Shown: positions 19,513 to 32,604 of the stretch, piece after piece
How positions within the stretch are numbered: position 1 is the first letter of the stretch
Layout of the letters: each line of letters opens with the position of its first letter
NCBI GenBank assembly: GCA_030533445.1
Contig: JARPUW010000300.1
Location: forward strand, 1-64,000
Source of the DNA: Cyprinodon diabolis
Taxonomy: Eukaryota > Chordata > Actinopteri > Cyprinodontiformes > Cyprinodontidae
Direction: 5' to 3'
DNA length: 64,000 bases
Made by a program: the position numbers and the translations under genes
Notes under the pieces: generated by a model
Databases searched by the model: none
What the model was told of the DNA's origin: nothing
Seen by the model: only the letters and a program-made list of their open reading frames with translations

Positions 19513-22500
19513 AGGCTTTTATTTTGAAGGGTCCCTGGAGTCTTATTTTGAAAGTCTATCAGTGCTGAGTGGCAAGGGAAGTGTCATGGATGGCAGTCAT
19601 ATAGTATCCATTTCCCAATGTTAAATCAGTGCTTTCACCCTCCATTAGATTAATATGTGCTGTTTAAAACAGCAGAGGTAAAATCTGTTTGAAGCTTGGT
19701 AACCTTGACAACGCTTAATGAGCCTCTCACTGACACAGACAACAGCTGCACTCACTATTGGTTTCTTCTTCCCAGGCTTTTTTGTATGGGAAGAACGGCA
19801 CCGAACAAACGACTGCTGAGCAAAAACCGTATGAGTTATTAAAAAAAAAAATTTCACCATGAGCATCAGCAATCCTTCGACTCCAACTATACCAACTTTG
19901 GTGTATGTGTGTCATTCAGAACAATATTTATGACGACTTGAAAACACATAGTCTGATTCGTTTTTCTCCCATCTTCAGCTTAAAAAGAATGGAGAAAGGC
20001 TGAAACTCATCGACTTTAGGTTGGTCTGGAGGGTTTTTAAGGAAAAGTATTAATCCTACCGTAATTCCGAAGACATTGTGTGAGTCCAGAGGTTTCAGTC
20101 TACAAACTGACCAAAAATGGTGACTGTAGCTCCAAATATGTGGCCGTGAGGGCGAGAATAAGATGTTTGATCTTAAAAAAATGGCCGCCTCACACTAAGA
20201 TTTCAGCAGCTGCACTCTAGCAGGCTGCTGCAGAAGCTAACTGTCAGCTAGCTTCCAGGTGCTTACCCTCCGAACAAACGACTGCTGAGCAAAAACCGTA
20301 AAAGGTATCTGAAAAATTCTTTCAGTGAAAGCAACATCTATCCTTTGTCTCAGACTGGGGTAACCTTCATGTCTGTAGGTCTTTCACAACCCAAAACGAA
20401 GCAAAAACAAAATGGTTGGCCCACCTGCTCCTCCCTTTCTTTTAACTGCAGGACCTCACTCTCACTCACCTTTTAGCTGCTAAAGCACCCCTCCGAACAA
20501 ACGACTGCTGAGTAAAAACCGTAAAAGGTATCTGAAAAATTCTTTTTATCTAAGCGACAGCTATATCTTGTCTTCGATTGGAGTAACTTTCATGGCTGTA
20601 GGTCATCTACAAACTGAATGGGAAGAGAAAGAAAAAGAAAAAACGTTTCATCACACCTAAGCTTCTAATTGAGCTAGCTGCAGCAGGTCACTGTCACTCA
20701 GCTTTCAGGTGCTTAAAATGTCCTCCGAACAAACGACTGCTGAGCAAAAACCGTATGAGTTATTCAAAAAATTTTTTCACCGTGAGCGTCAGTCATCCTT
20801 CGACTCCAACTATGCCAACTTTGGTGTATGTGTGTCATTCAGAAAAATATTTATGACGAGTTTAAAACACATAGTCTGATTCGTTTTTCTCCCCTCTTCT
20901 GCTCCAAAACCAATGAAAAACTGCTCTGATTTTCATCGACTTTAGGTCGGTCTGGAGGGTTTTTAAGGAAAAGTATTAATCCTACCGTAATTCCGAAGAT
21001 ATTGTGTGGGTCCAGAGATTTCAGTCTACAAACTGACCAAAAATGGTGACTCTAGCTATAAATATGTGGCCGTGAGGGCGAGTTTAAAATGTTTTTTTGT
21101 GTTTAAAAAACGCCTGCCTCACACTCTAGCTTTTCAGTTGCTCCACTCTAGCAGGCTGGATTTTGCTAAAACTTTGTGGCGCTTGAGGTCTGATTATACA
21201 AAAACCGTAGCAGTTATCAACATACCGTCTTCAGTTTTAAATAGACGAAGGATTTATCTACAAACTGAGCTTCAAACTGTTTTTCTAGGTGAATGTATGC
21301 CGACACAGTGAAGTGCTGTTTTTTATGCTTTTTTTTACCTCTTCCCATTCATTTCCTATGGGATTTTTTTGCGACGTTTTCGCTAATAATTCGCAAACCT
21401 TCGGACTAATGAGAAAGTTTTATACAAGCACACATCACCCCATTGGTCCCAACGCGTGTGCCAACTTTGGGCCCGATCCGCCAAACCGTGCGGGACTAGT
21501 TACGTGCCGAAGTTTTGGGTATACGGGAGAATTATAATAACTAGAAAATTTCTAAAGAAATTTTGAGGGGGGCCACCTACTGCCCGTCTGGGGAACCGGG
21601 CCAATACGGCCCTGGCAAGTGACGTCGGGGCTCCCCAGACCAACTGCTTACGCCTTTGAGGGCTGCTGAGGGAAGGAAAGAGGGCAAGTTCATGGGCAAA
21701 GAGAGCTGTGTGCCACTTGTGCTGAAATCTGGGAAATAGACGTGCACAGCGTATGATGCACAAGGGTAATATGGGTTGTCCATATTGAAACACAGTGGGT
21801 AAAGCCCAGTTGGCGGGCTTCGCCCGCCTGCTAGGAGCCATCTCAGTGAAGAAAAAAATCACCAATGGCGGGCTCTGCCCGCCTTCTAAGAGCCATTGCA
21901 GTGATGAAATCACCAATGGCGGGCTCCGCCCGCCTGCTAAGAGCCATTGCAGTGATGTAATCACCTTTGGCGGGCTCCGCCCGCCTGTTACCATTGGCGG
22001 GCTCCGCCCGCCTTCTAAGAGCCATTGCAGTGATGAAATCACCAATGGCAATGAGCAATATGCCAGAATGTATGAGTGTGTATAAGGAAGAGGCTTTTAT
22101 TCTGTAGAGTCCTTGTAGTCTTATTTTGAAAGTCTATCATGAATGTGCATCAAAAGATGGGTCACGCCCAGCAGTGATATAGAATCCATTTCCAAATGTT
22201 AAATCACTGGTTTTCCATGTTATTAGGTGAATAGTTGCTGTATTACAGAGTAAATGGGAGACTTTTATTGTGAAATTTGCTCTGGGTGTGTTTTGAAAAG
22301 GTCACTAGAGTCTAATAAAAACAACCTGGAAGAGTTTGGGTCATAATGTTGAGCCATTTGCATCAATTAATGCATTAGTATAATCTAGAGGCTTTTATTT
22401 TGTAGGGTCCCTGGAGTCTTATTTTGAAAGTCCAACAGAGTTGTGTTTATAGAAAATGTTCAGACCCGTCAATGATAGTTGATTACTTTCCAATCGTTAA

Positions 22501-22679
22501 ATCACTCTTTTTCCATGTTATTAGGGCAGTAGATGAAGCGGAAATGGGAGGCTTTTATTTTGAAATTTGCTACAGGGTGTGTTTTAAACAGTCTCCTAGA
22601 GTCTATTCTCTAAAACGGGGTTGAGTTTGGGTCATAATGTTGAGCCATATAGGGCAATAAATATATGTAAAAAATATAG
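19513..22679. repeat. Satellite unit 7 (3,167 bp; no module)
   Basis: The variant head has a pure A-run (TTATTAAAAAAAAAAATTTC) where units 3, 6 and 18 have AAAAAGAAAA. It also carries TTTTTTTACCTCTTCCC and GGTCCCAACGCG. All three are shared only with unit 11, at offset 13,092. The empty AAT junction is at 21541-21544. The tail is A type. The ~290-bp pair starts at 22091. Confidence 0.94.
21812..22049. repeat. GC-box palindrome cluster, unit 7 (five boxes, A type)
   Basis: This is the standard A form, as in unit 3, with loops TTC, TCT, TCC, TCC, TCC. Confidence 0.92.
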
Positions 22680-24698
22680 AGGCTTTTATTTTGTAGGGTC
22701 CCTGGAGTCTTATTTTGAAAGTCTATCAGTGCTGAGTGGCAAGGGAAGTGTCATGGACAGCAGTCATATAGTATCCATTTCCCAATGTTAAATCAGTCCT
22801 TTCACCCTCCATTAGATTAATATGTGCTGTTTAAAACAGCAGAGGTAAAATCTGTTTGAAGCTTGGTAACCTTGACAACGCTTAACGAGCCTCTCACTGA
22901 CACAGACAACAGCTGCACTCACTATTGGTTTCTTCTTCCCAGGCTTTTTTGTATGGGAAGAACGGCACCGAACAAACGACTACTGATCAAAAACCGTATG
23001 AGTTATTCAAAAAACATTTTCACCATGAGCATCAGCAATCCTTCGACTCCAACTATACCAACTTTGGTGTATGTGTGTCATTCAGAAAAATATTTATGAC
23101 GAGTTGAAAACACATAGTCTGATTCGTTTCTCTCCCATCTTCAGCTCAAAAAGAATAGAGAAAGGCTGAAACTCTCATCGACTTTAGGTTGGTCTGGACG
23201 GTTTTTAAGGAAAAGTATTAATCCTACCGTAATTCCGAAGACATTGTGTGAGTCCAGAGGTTTCAGTCTACAAACTGACCAAAAATGGTGACTGTAGCTC
23301 CAAATATGTGGCCGTGAGGGCGAGAATAAGATGTTTGATCTTAAAAGAATGGCCGCCTCACACTAAGATTTCAGCAGCTGCACTCTAGCAGGCTGCTGCA
23401 GAAGCTAACTGTCAGCTAGCTTCCAGGTGCTTACCCTCCGAACAAACGACTGCTGAGCAAAAACCGTAAAAGATATCTGAAAAATTCTTTCAGTGAAAGC
23501 AACATCTATCCTTTGTCTCAGACTGGGGTAACCTTCATGTCTGTAGGTCTTTCACAACCCAAAACGAAGCACAAACAAAATGGTTGGCCCACCTGCTCCT
23601 CCCTTTGTTTGAACTGCAGGACCTCACTCTCACTCACCTTTTAGCTGCTAAAGCACCCCTCCGAACAAACGACTGCTGAGTAAAAACCGTAAAAGGTATC
23701 TGAAAAATTATTTTTATCTAAGCGACAGCTATATCTTGTCTTCAATTGGAGTAACTTTCATGGCTGTAGGTCATCTACAACCTGAATGGGAAGAGAAAGA
23801 AAAAGAAAAAACGTTTTGTCACACCTGATCTTCTAATTGAGCTAGCTGCAGCAGGACACTCTCCCCCAGCTTTCAGCTGCTTAAAATGTCCTCCGAACAA
23901 ACGACTGCTGAGCAAAAACCGTATGAGTTATTCAAAATATTTTTTCACCGTGAGCGTCAGCCATCCTTCGACTCCAACTATGCCAACTTTGGTGTATGTG
24001 TGTCATTCAGAAAAATATTTATGACGAGTTTAAAACACATAGTCTGATTCGTTTTTCTCCCCTCTTCTGCTCCAAAACCAATGAAAAACGGCTCTGATTT
24101 TCATCGACTTTAGGTCGGTCTGGAGGGTTTTTAAGGAAAAGTATTAATCCTACCGTAATTCCGAAGATATTGTGTGGGTCCAGAGATTTCAGTCTACAAA
24201 CTGACCAAAAATGGTGACTCTAGCTATAAATATGTGGCCGTGAGGGCGAGTTTAAAATGTTTTTTTGTGTTTAAAAAACGCCTGCCTCACACTCTAGCTT
24301 TTCAGTTGCTCCACTCTAGCAGGCTGGATTTTGCTAAAACTTTGTGGCGCTTGAGGTCTGATTATACAAAAACCGTAGCAGTTATCAACATACCGTCTTC
24401 AGTTTTAAATAGACGAAGGATTTATCTACAAACTGAGCTTCAAACTGTTTTTCTAGGTGAATGTATGCCGACACAGTGAAGTGCTGTTTTTTATGCTTTT
24501 TTTTTCCTCTCCCCATTCATTTCCTATGGGATTTTTTTGCGACGTTTTCGCTAATAATTCGCAAACCTTCGGACTAATGAGAAAGTTTTATACAAGCACA
24601 CATCACCCCATTGGTCCCGACGCGTGTGCCAACTTTGGGCCCGATCCGCCAAACCGTGCGGGACTAGTTACGTGCCGAAGTTTTGGGTATACGGGAGA

Positions 24699-24778
24699 AT
24701 TATAATAATAATAATAATACGCGGAATAAATATGTGCAATAGTAGTAGGTGGGCCATGCCTTCGGCATGTGGCCCCCC
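24699..24778. repeat. AAT tract with one hairpin module, unit 8
   Basis: One module lies at 24719-24778. Unit 12, the closest match upstream of this point, has no module at the same place. Confidence 0.92.
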
Positions 24779-25051
24779 AACTAGAAAATTTCTAAAGAAA
24801 TTTTGAGGGGGGCCACCTACTGCCCGTCTTGGGAACCGGGCCAATACGGCCCTGGCAAGTGACGTCGGGGCTCCCCAGACCAACTGCTTACGCCTTTGAG
24901 GGCTGCTGAGGGAAGGAAAGAGGGCAAGTTCATGGGCAAAGAGAGCTGTGTGCCACTTGTGCTGACATCTGGGAAATAGACGTGCACAGCGTATGATGCA
25001 CAAGGGTAATATGGGTTGTCCATATTGAAACACAGTGGGTAAAGCCCAGTT

Positions 25052-25289
25052 GGCGGGCTTCGCCCGCCTGCTAGGAGCCATCTCAGTGAAGAAAAAAATC
25101 ACCAATGGCGGGCTCTGCCCGCCTTCTAAGAGCCATTGCAGTGATGAAATCACCAATGGCGGGCTCCGCCCGCCTGCTAAGAGCCATTGCAGTGATGTAA
25201 TCACCTTTGGCGGGCTCCGCCCGCCTGTTACCATTGGCGGGCTCCGCCCGCCTTCTAAGAGCCATTGCAGTGATGAAATCACCAATGGC
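25052..25289. repeat. GC-box palindrome cluster, unit 8 (five boxes, A type)
   Basis: It is the standard A form, although the sequence just before it resembles unit 13, whose cluster has only three boxes. This implies a further exchange or box loss within the cluster. Confidence 0.92.
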
Positions 25290-25920
25290 AATGAGCAATA
25301 TGCCAGAATGTATGAGTGTGTATAAGGAAGAGGCTTTTATTCTGTAGAGTCCTTGTAGTCTTATTTTGAAAGTCTATCATGAATGTGCATCAAAAGATGG
25401 GTCACGCCCAGCAGTGATATAGAATCCATTTCCAAATGTTAAATCACTGGTTTTCCATGTTATTAGGTGAATAGTTGCTGTATTACAGAGTAAATGGGAG
25501 ACTTTTATTGTGAAATTTGCTCTGGGGTGTGTTTTGAAAAGGTCACTAGAGTCTAATAAAAACAACCTGGAAGAGTTTGGGTCATAATGTTGAGCCATTT
25601 GCATCAATTAATGCATTAGTATAATCTAGAGGCTTTTATTTTGTAGGGTCGCTGGAGTCTTATTTTGAAAGTCCAACAGAGTTGTGTTTATAGAAAATGT
25701 TCAGACCCGTCAATGATAGTTGATTACTTTCCAATCGTTAAATCACTCTTTTTCCATGTTATTAGGGCAGTAGATGAAGCGGAAATGGGAGGCTTTTATT
25801 TTGAAATTTGCTATAGGGTGTGTTTTAAACAGTCTCCTAGAGTCTATTCTCTAAAACGGGGTTGAGTTTGGGTCATAATGTTGAGCCATATAGGGCAATA
25901 AATATATGTAAAAAATATAG

Positions 25921-28900
25921 AGGCTTTTATTTTGTAGGGTCCCTGGAGTCTTATTTTGAAAGTCTATCAGTGCTGAGTGGCAAGGGAAGTGTCATGGACA
26001 GCAGTCATATAGTATCCATTTCCCAATGTTAAATCAGTCCTTTCACCCTCCATTAAATTAAATGTGCTGTTTAAAACAGCAGAGGTAAAATCTGTTTGAA
26101 GCTTGGTAACCTTGACAACGCTTAACGAGCCTCTCACTGACACAGACAACAGCTGCACTCACTATTGGTTTCTTCTTCCCAGGCTTTTTTGTATGGGAAG
26201 AACGGCACCGAACAAACGACTACTGATCAAAAACCGTATGAGTTATTCAAAAAACATTTTCACCATGAGCATCAGCAATCCTTCGACTCCAACTATACCA
26301 ACTTTGGTGTATGTGTGTCATTCAGAAAAATATTTATGACGAGTTGAAAACACATAGTCTGATTCGTTTCTCTCCCATCTTCAGCTCAAAAAGAATAGAG
26401 AAAGGCTGAAACTCTCATCGACTTTAGGTTGGTCTGGAGGGTTTTTAAGGAAAAGTATTAATCCTACCGTAATTCCGAAGACATTGTGTGAGTCCAGAGG
26501 TTTCAGTCTACAAACTGACCAAAAATGGTGACTGTAGCTCCAAATATGTGGCCGTGAGGGCGAGAATAAGATGTTTGATCTGAAAAAAATGGCCGCCTCA
26601 CACTAAGATTTCAGCAGCTGCACTCTAGCAGGCTGCTGCAGAAGCTAACTGTCAGCTAGCTTCCAGGTGCTTACCCTCCGAACAAACGACTGCTGAGCAA
26701 AAACCGTAAAAGATATCTGAAAAATTCTTTCAGTGAAAGCAACATCTATCCTTTGTCTCAGACTGGGGTAACCTTCATGTCTGTAGGTCTTTCACAACCC
26801 AAAACGAAGCACAAACAAAATGGTTGGCCCACCTGCTCCTCCCTTTCTTTTAACTGCAGGACCTCACTCTCACTCACCTTTTAGCTGCTAAAGCACCCCT
26901 CCGAACAAACGACTGCTGAGTAAAAACCGTAAAAGGTATCTGAAAAATTCTTTTTATCTAAGCGACAGCTATATCTTGTCTTCGATTGGAGTAACTTTCA
27001 TGGCTGTAGGTCATCTACAAACTGAATGGGAAGAGAAAGAAAAGAAAAAACGTTTCATCACACCTAAGCTTCTAATTGAGCTAGCTGCAGCAGGTCACTG
27101 TCACTCAGCTTTCAGGTGCTTAAAATGTCCTCCGAACAAACGACTGCTGAGCAAAAACCGTATGAGTTATTCAAAAAATTTTTTCACCGTGAGCGTCAGT
27201 CATCCTTCGACTCCAACTATGCCAACTTTGGTGTATGTGTGTCATTCAGAAAAATATTTATGACGAGTTTAAAACCCATAGTCTGATTCGTTTTTCTCCC
27301 CTCTTCTGCTCCAAAACCAATGAAAAACGGCTCTGATTTTCATCGACTTTAGGTCGGTCTGGAGGGTTTTTAAGGAAAAGTATTAATCCTACCGTAATTC
27401 CGAAGATATTGTGTGGGTCCAGAGATTTCAGTCTACAAACTGACCAAAAATGGTGACTCTAGCTATAAATATGTGGCCGTGAGGGCGAGTTTAAAATGTT
27501 TTTTTGTGTTTAAAAAACGCCTGCCTCACACTCTAGCTTTTCAGTTGCTCCACTCTAGCAGGCTGGATTTTGCTAAAACTTTGTGGCGCTTGAGGTCTGA
27601 TTATACAAAAACCGTAGCAGTTATCAACATACCGTCTTCAGTTTTAAATAGACGAAGGATTTATCTACAAACTGAGCTTCAAACTGTTTTTCTAGGTGAA
27701 TGTATGCCGACACAGTGAAGTGCTGTTTTTTATGCTTTTTTTTTCCTCTCCCCATTCATTTCCTATGGGATTTTTTTGCGACGTTTTCGCTAATAATTCG
27801 CAAACCTTCGGACTAATGAGAAAGTTTTATACAAGCACACATCACCCCATTGGTCCCGACGCGTGTGCCAACTTTGGGCCCGATCCGCCAAACCGTGCGG
27901 GACTAGTTACGCGCCGAAGTTTTGGGTATACGGGAGAATTATAATAACTAGAAAATTTCTAAAGAAATTTTGAGGGGGGCCACCTACTGCCCGTCTGGGG
28001 AACAGGGCCAATACGGCCCTGGCAAGTGATGTCGGGGCTCACCAGACCAACTGCTTACGCCTTTGAGGGCTGCTGAGGGAAGGAAAGAGGGCTAGGTCAT
28101 GGGCAAAGAGAGCTGTGTGCCACTTGTGCTGAAATCTGGGAAATAGACGTGCACAGCGTATGATGCAAAAGGGTAATATGGGTTGTCCATATTGAACCGC
28201 AGTGGGTAAAGCTCAGTTGGGGGGCTCCGCCCGCCTGCTAGGAGCCCTTGCAGCGATGAAAAAAATCACCAATGGCGGGCTCTGCCCGCCTGCTAAGAGC
28301 CATTGCAGTGATGAAATCACCAATGGCGGGCTCCGCCCGCCTTCTAAGAGCCATTGCAGTGATGAAATCACCAATGGCGGGCTCCGCCCGCCTTCTAAGA
28401 GCCATTGCAGTGATGAAATTACAAATGGCAATGAGCAATATGCCAGAATGTATGAGTGTGTATAAGGAAGAGGCTTTTATTCTGTAGAGTCCCTGGAGTC
28501 TTATTTTGAAAGTCTATCATGGAAGTGCATCTAAAGATGGGTCATGCCCAGCAGTTATATAGAATCAATTTCCAAATGTTAAATCACTGGTTTTCCATGT
28601 TATTAGGTGAATAGTTGCTGTATTACAGAGTAAATGGGAGACTTTTATTGTGAAATTTGCTCTGGGTGTGTTTTGAAAAGGTCACTAGAGTCTAATAAAA
28701 ACAACCTGGAAGAGTTTGGGTCATAATGTTGAGCCATTTGCATCAATTAATGCATTAGTATAATCTAGAGGCTTTTATTTTGTAGGGTCGCTGGAGTCTT
28801 ATTTTGAAAGTCCAACAGAGTTGTGTTTATAGAAAATGTTCAGACCCGTCAATGATAGTTGATTACTTTCCAATCGTTAAATCACTCTTTTTCCATGTTA

Positions 28901-29059
28901 TTAGGGCAGTAGATGAAGCGGAAATGGGAGGCTTTTATTTTGAAATTTGCTATAGGGTGTGTTTTAAACAGTCTCCTAGAGTCTATTCTCTAAAACGGGG
29001 TTGAGTTTGGGTCATAATGTTGAGCCATATAGGGCAATAAATATATGTAAAAAATATAG
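25921..29059. repeat. Satellite unit 9 (3,139 bp; no module; C-type tail)
   Basis: The head has the private forms CATTAAATTAAATGTG and AGAAAGAAAAGAAAAAACG, each a small indel. The tail begins CCCGTCTGGGGAACAGGG with GGGGCTCACCAGACC and resembles the unit 20 tail (GCAGTTATATAGAATCAATT, four GC boxes), while the heads of 9 and 20 differ. The empty junction is at 27948-27951. The ~290-bp pair starts at 28471. Confidence 0.94.
28219..28429. repeat. GC-box palindrome cluster, unit 9 (four boxes, C type)
   Basis: Four boxes are present. The first has lost one side of the palindrome (GGGGGGCTCCGCCCGCC). The later boxes and linkers are nearly identical to one another at a ~52-bp period, which suggests recent duplication within the cluster. 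Confidence 0.92.
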
Positions 29060-31075
29060 AGGCTTTTATTTTGTAGGGTCCCTGGAGTCTTATTTTGAAA
29101 GTCTATCAGTGCTGAGTGGCAAGGGAAGTGTCATGGACGGCAGTCATATAGTATCCATTTCCCAATGTTAAATCAGTCCTTTCACCCTCCATTAGATTAA
29201 TATGTGCTGTTTAAAACAGCAGAGGTAAAATCTGTTTGAAGCTTGGTAACCTTGACAACGCTTAACGAGCCTCTCACTGACACAGACAACAGCTGCACTC
29301 ACTATTGGTTTCTTCTTCCCAGGCTTTTTTGTATAGGAAGAACGGCACCGAACAAACGACTACTGATCAAAAACCGTATGAGTTATTCAAAAAACATTTT
29401 CACCATGAGCATCAGCAATCCTTCGACTCCAACTATACCAACTTTGGTGTATGTGTGTCATTCAGAACAATATTTATGACGACTTGAAAACACATAGTCT
29501 GATTCGTTTCTCTCCCATCTTCAGCTCAAAAAGAATGGAGAAAGGCTGAAACTCATCGACTTTAGGTTGGTCTGGAGGGTTTTTAAGGAAAAGTATTAAT
29601 CCTACCGTAATTCCGAAGACATTGTGTGAGTCCAGAGGTTTCAGTCTACAAACTGACCAAAAATGGTGACTGTAGCTCCAAATATGTGGCCGTGAGGGCG
29701 AGAATAAGATGTTTGATCTTAAAAAAATGGCCGCCTCACACTAAATTTCAGCAGCTGCACTCTAGCAGGCTGCTGCAGAAGCTAACTGTCAGCTAGCTTC
29801 CAGGTGCTTACCCTCCGAACAAACGACTGCTGAGCAAAAACCGTAAAAGATATCTGAAAAATTCTTTCAGTGAAAGCAACATCTATCCTTTGTCTCAGAC
29901 TGGGGTAACCTTCATGTCTGTAGGTCTTTCACAACCCAAAACGAAGCACAAACAAAATGGTTGGCCCACCTGCTACTCCCTTTCTTTTAACTGCAGGACC
30001 TCACTCTCACTCACCTTTTAGCTGCTAAAGCACCCCTCCGAACAAACGACTGCTGAGTAAAAACCGTAAAAGGTATCTGAAAAATTCTTTTTATCTAAGC
30101 GACAGCTATATCTTGTCTTCAATTGGAGTAACTTTCATGGCTGTAGGTCATCTACAAACTGAATGGGAAGAGAAAGAAAAAGAAAAAACGTTTCATCACA
30201 CCTAAGCTTCTAATTGAGCTAGCTGCAGCAGGTCACTGTCACTCAGCTTTCAGGTGCTTAAAATGTCCTCCGAACAAACGACTGCTGAGCAAAAACCGTA
30301 TGAGTTATTCAAAAAATTTTTTCACCGTGAGCGTCAGTCATGCTTCGACTCCAACTATGCCAACTTTGGTGTATGTGTGTCATTCAGAAAAATATTTATG
30401 ACGAGTTTAAAACACATAGTCTGATTCGTTTTTCTCCCCTCTTCTGCTCCAAAACCAATGAAAAACGGCTCTGATTTTCATCGACTTTAGGTCGGTCTGG
30501 AGGGTTTTTAAGGAAAAGTATTAATCCTACCGTAATTCCGAAGATATTGTGTGGGTCCAGAGATTTCAGTCTACAAACTGACCAAAAATGGTGACTCTAG
30601 CTATAAATATGTGGCCGTGAGGGCGAGTTTAAAATGTTTTTTTGTGTTTAAAAAACGCCTGCCTCACACTCTAGCTTTTCAGTTGCTCCACTCTAGCAGG
30701 CTGGATTTTGCTAAAACTTTGTGGCGCTTGAGGTCTGATTATACAAAAACCGTAGCAGTTATCAACATACCGTCTTCAGTTTTAAATAGACGAAGGATTT
30801 ATCTACAAACTGAGCTTCAAACTGTTTTTCTAGGTGAATGTATGCCGACACAGTGAAGTGCTGTTTTTTATGCTTTTTTTTTCCTCTCCCCATTCATTTC
30901 CTATGGGATTTTTTTGCGACGTTTTCGCTAATAATTCGCAAACCTTCGGACTAATGAGAAAGTTTTATACAAGCACACATCACCCCATTGGTCCCGACGC
31001 GTGTGCCAACTTTGGGCCCGATCCGCCAAACCGTGCGGGACTAGTTACGCGCCGAAGTTTTGGGTATACGGGAGA

Positions 31076-31434
31076 ATTATAATAATAATAATACGCGGAA
31101 TAAATATGTGCAATAGTAGTAGGTGGGCCATGCCTTCGGCATGTGGCCCCCCAATAATAATAATACGCGGAATAAATATGTGCAATAGTAGTAGGTGGGC
31201 CATGCCTTCGGCATGTGGCCCCCCAATAATACGCGGAATAAATATGTGCAATAGTAGTAGGTGGGCCATGCCTTCGGCATGTGGCCCCCCAATAATAATA
31301 ATACGCGGAATAAATATGTGCAATAGTAGTAGGTGGGCCATGCCTTCGGCATGTGGCCCCCCAATAATAATAATACGCGGAATAAATATGTGCAATAGTA
31401 GTAGGTGGGCCATGCCTTCGGCATGTGGCCCCCC
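31076..31434. repeat. AAT tract with five hairpin modules, unit 10
   Basis: Modules start at 31093, 31165, 31231, 31303 and 31375, so periods are 72, 66, 72 and 72. The 60-bp core is constant and only the number of AAT between modules changes (two or four). Because all periods are multiples of three, both strands stay open through the tract without any need for coding. Confidence 0.95.
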
Positions 31435-31707
31435 AACTAGAAAATTTCTAAAGAAATTTTGAGGGGGGCCACCTACTGCCCGTCTGGGGAACCGGGCCAA
31501 TACGGCCCTGGCAAGTGATGTCGGGGCTCCCCAGACCAACTGCTTATGCCTTTGAGGGCTGCTGAGGGAAGGAAAGAGGGCTAGGTCATGGGCAAAGAGA
31601 GCTGTGTGCCACCTGTGCTGAAATCTGGGTAATAGACGTGCACAGCGTATGATGCACAAGGGTAATATGGGTTGTCCATATTGAACCGCAGTGGGTAAAG
31701 CTCAGTT

Positions 31708-31973
31708 GGTGGGCTCCGCCCGCCTGCTAGGAGCCCTTGCAGCGATGAAAAAAATCCCCAATGGCGGGCATTGCCCGCCTGCTAAGAGCCATTGCAGTGA
31801 TGAAATCACCAATGGCGGGCTCCGCCCGCCTGCTAGGAGCCATTGCAGTGATGAAAAAAATCACCATTGGCGGGCTCCGCCCGCCTCCTAACAGCCATTG
31901 CAGTGATGAAATCACCAATGGCGGGCTCCGCCCGCCTTCTAAGAGCCATTGCAGTGATGAAATTACAAATGGC
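31708..31973. repeat. GC-box palindrome cluster, unit 10 (five boxes, B type)
   Basis: It is identical in form to unit 6, including TTCTAAGAGCC after the last box. Confidence 0.92.
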
Positions 31974-32604
31974 TATAAGCAATATGCCAGAATGTATGAG
32001 TGTGTATAAGGAAGAGGCTTTTATTTTGTAGAGTCCCTGTAATCTTATTTTGAAAGTCTATCATGGAAGTGCATCTATAGATGGGTCATGCCCAGCAGTG
32101 ATATAGAATCCATTTCCAAATGTTAAATCACTGGTTTTCCATGTTATTAGGTGAATAGTTCCTGTATTACAGAGTAAATGGGGGACTTTTATTGTGAAAT
32201 TTGCTCTGGGGTGTGTTTTGAAAAGGTCACTAGAGTCTAATAAAAACAACCTGGAAGAGTTTGGGTCATAATGTTGAGCCATTTGCATCAATTAATGCAT
32301 TAGTATAATCTAGAGGCTTTTATTTTGTAGGGTCCCTGGAGTCTTATTTTGAAAGTCCAACAGAGTTGTGTTTAGAGAAAATGTTCAGACCCATCAATGA
32401 TAGTTGATGACTTTCCAATCGTTAAATCACTCTTTTTCCATTTTATTAGGGCAGTAGATGAAGCGGAAATGGGAGGCTTTTATTTTGAAATTTGCCATAG
32501 GGTGTGTTTTAAACAGTCTCCTAGAGTCTATTCTCTAAAATGGGGTTGAGTTTGGGTCATAATGTTGAGCCATATAGGGCAATAAATATATGTAAAAAAT
32601 ATAG

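Larger units (their letters stand above)
22680..25920. repeat. Satellite unit 8 (3,241 bp; one module)
   Basis: The head matches unit 12, including GGTCTGGACGGTTTTT and the C' variant set. After its module the tail instead matches unit 13 (CCCGTCTTGGGAACC and GTGCTGACATCTGG). It is a clear chimera with the switch at the AAT/module tract. The ~290-bp pair starts at 25331. Confidence 0.94.
29060..32604. repeat. Satellite unit 10 (3,545 bp; five modules; B-type tail)
   Basis: This is the longest unit, owing to five modules. The head resembles unit 2 and the tail resembles unit 6. From the last module onward it matches unit 6 at offset 13,092 through unit 11 and the head of unit 12. The ~290-bp pair starts at 32015. 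Confidence 0.94.
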
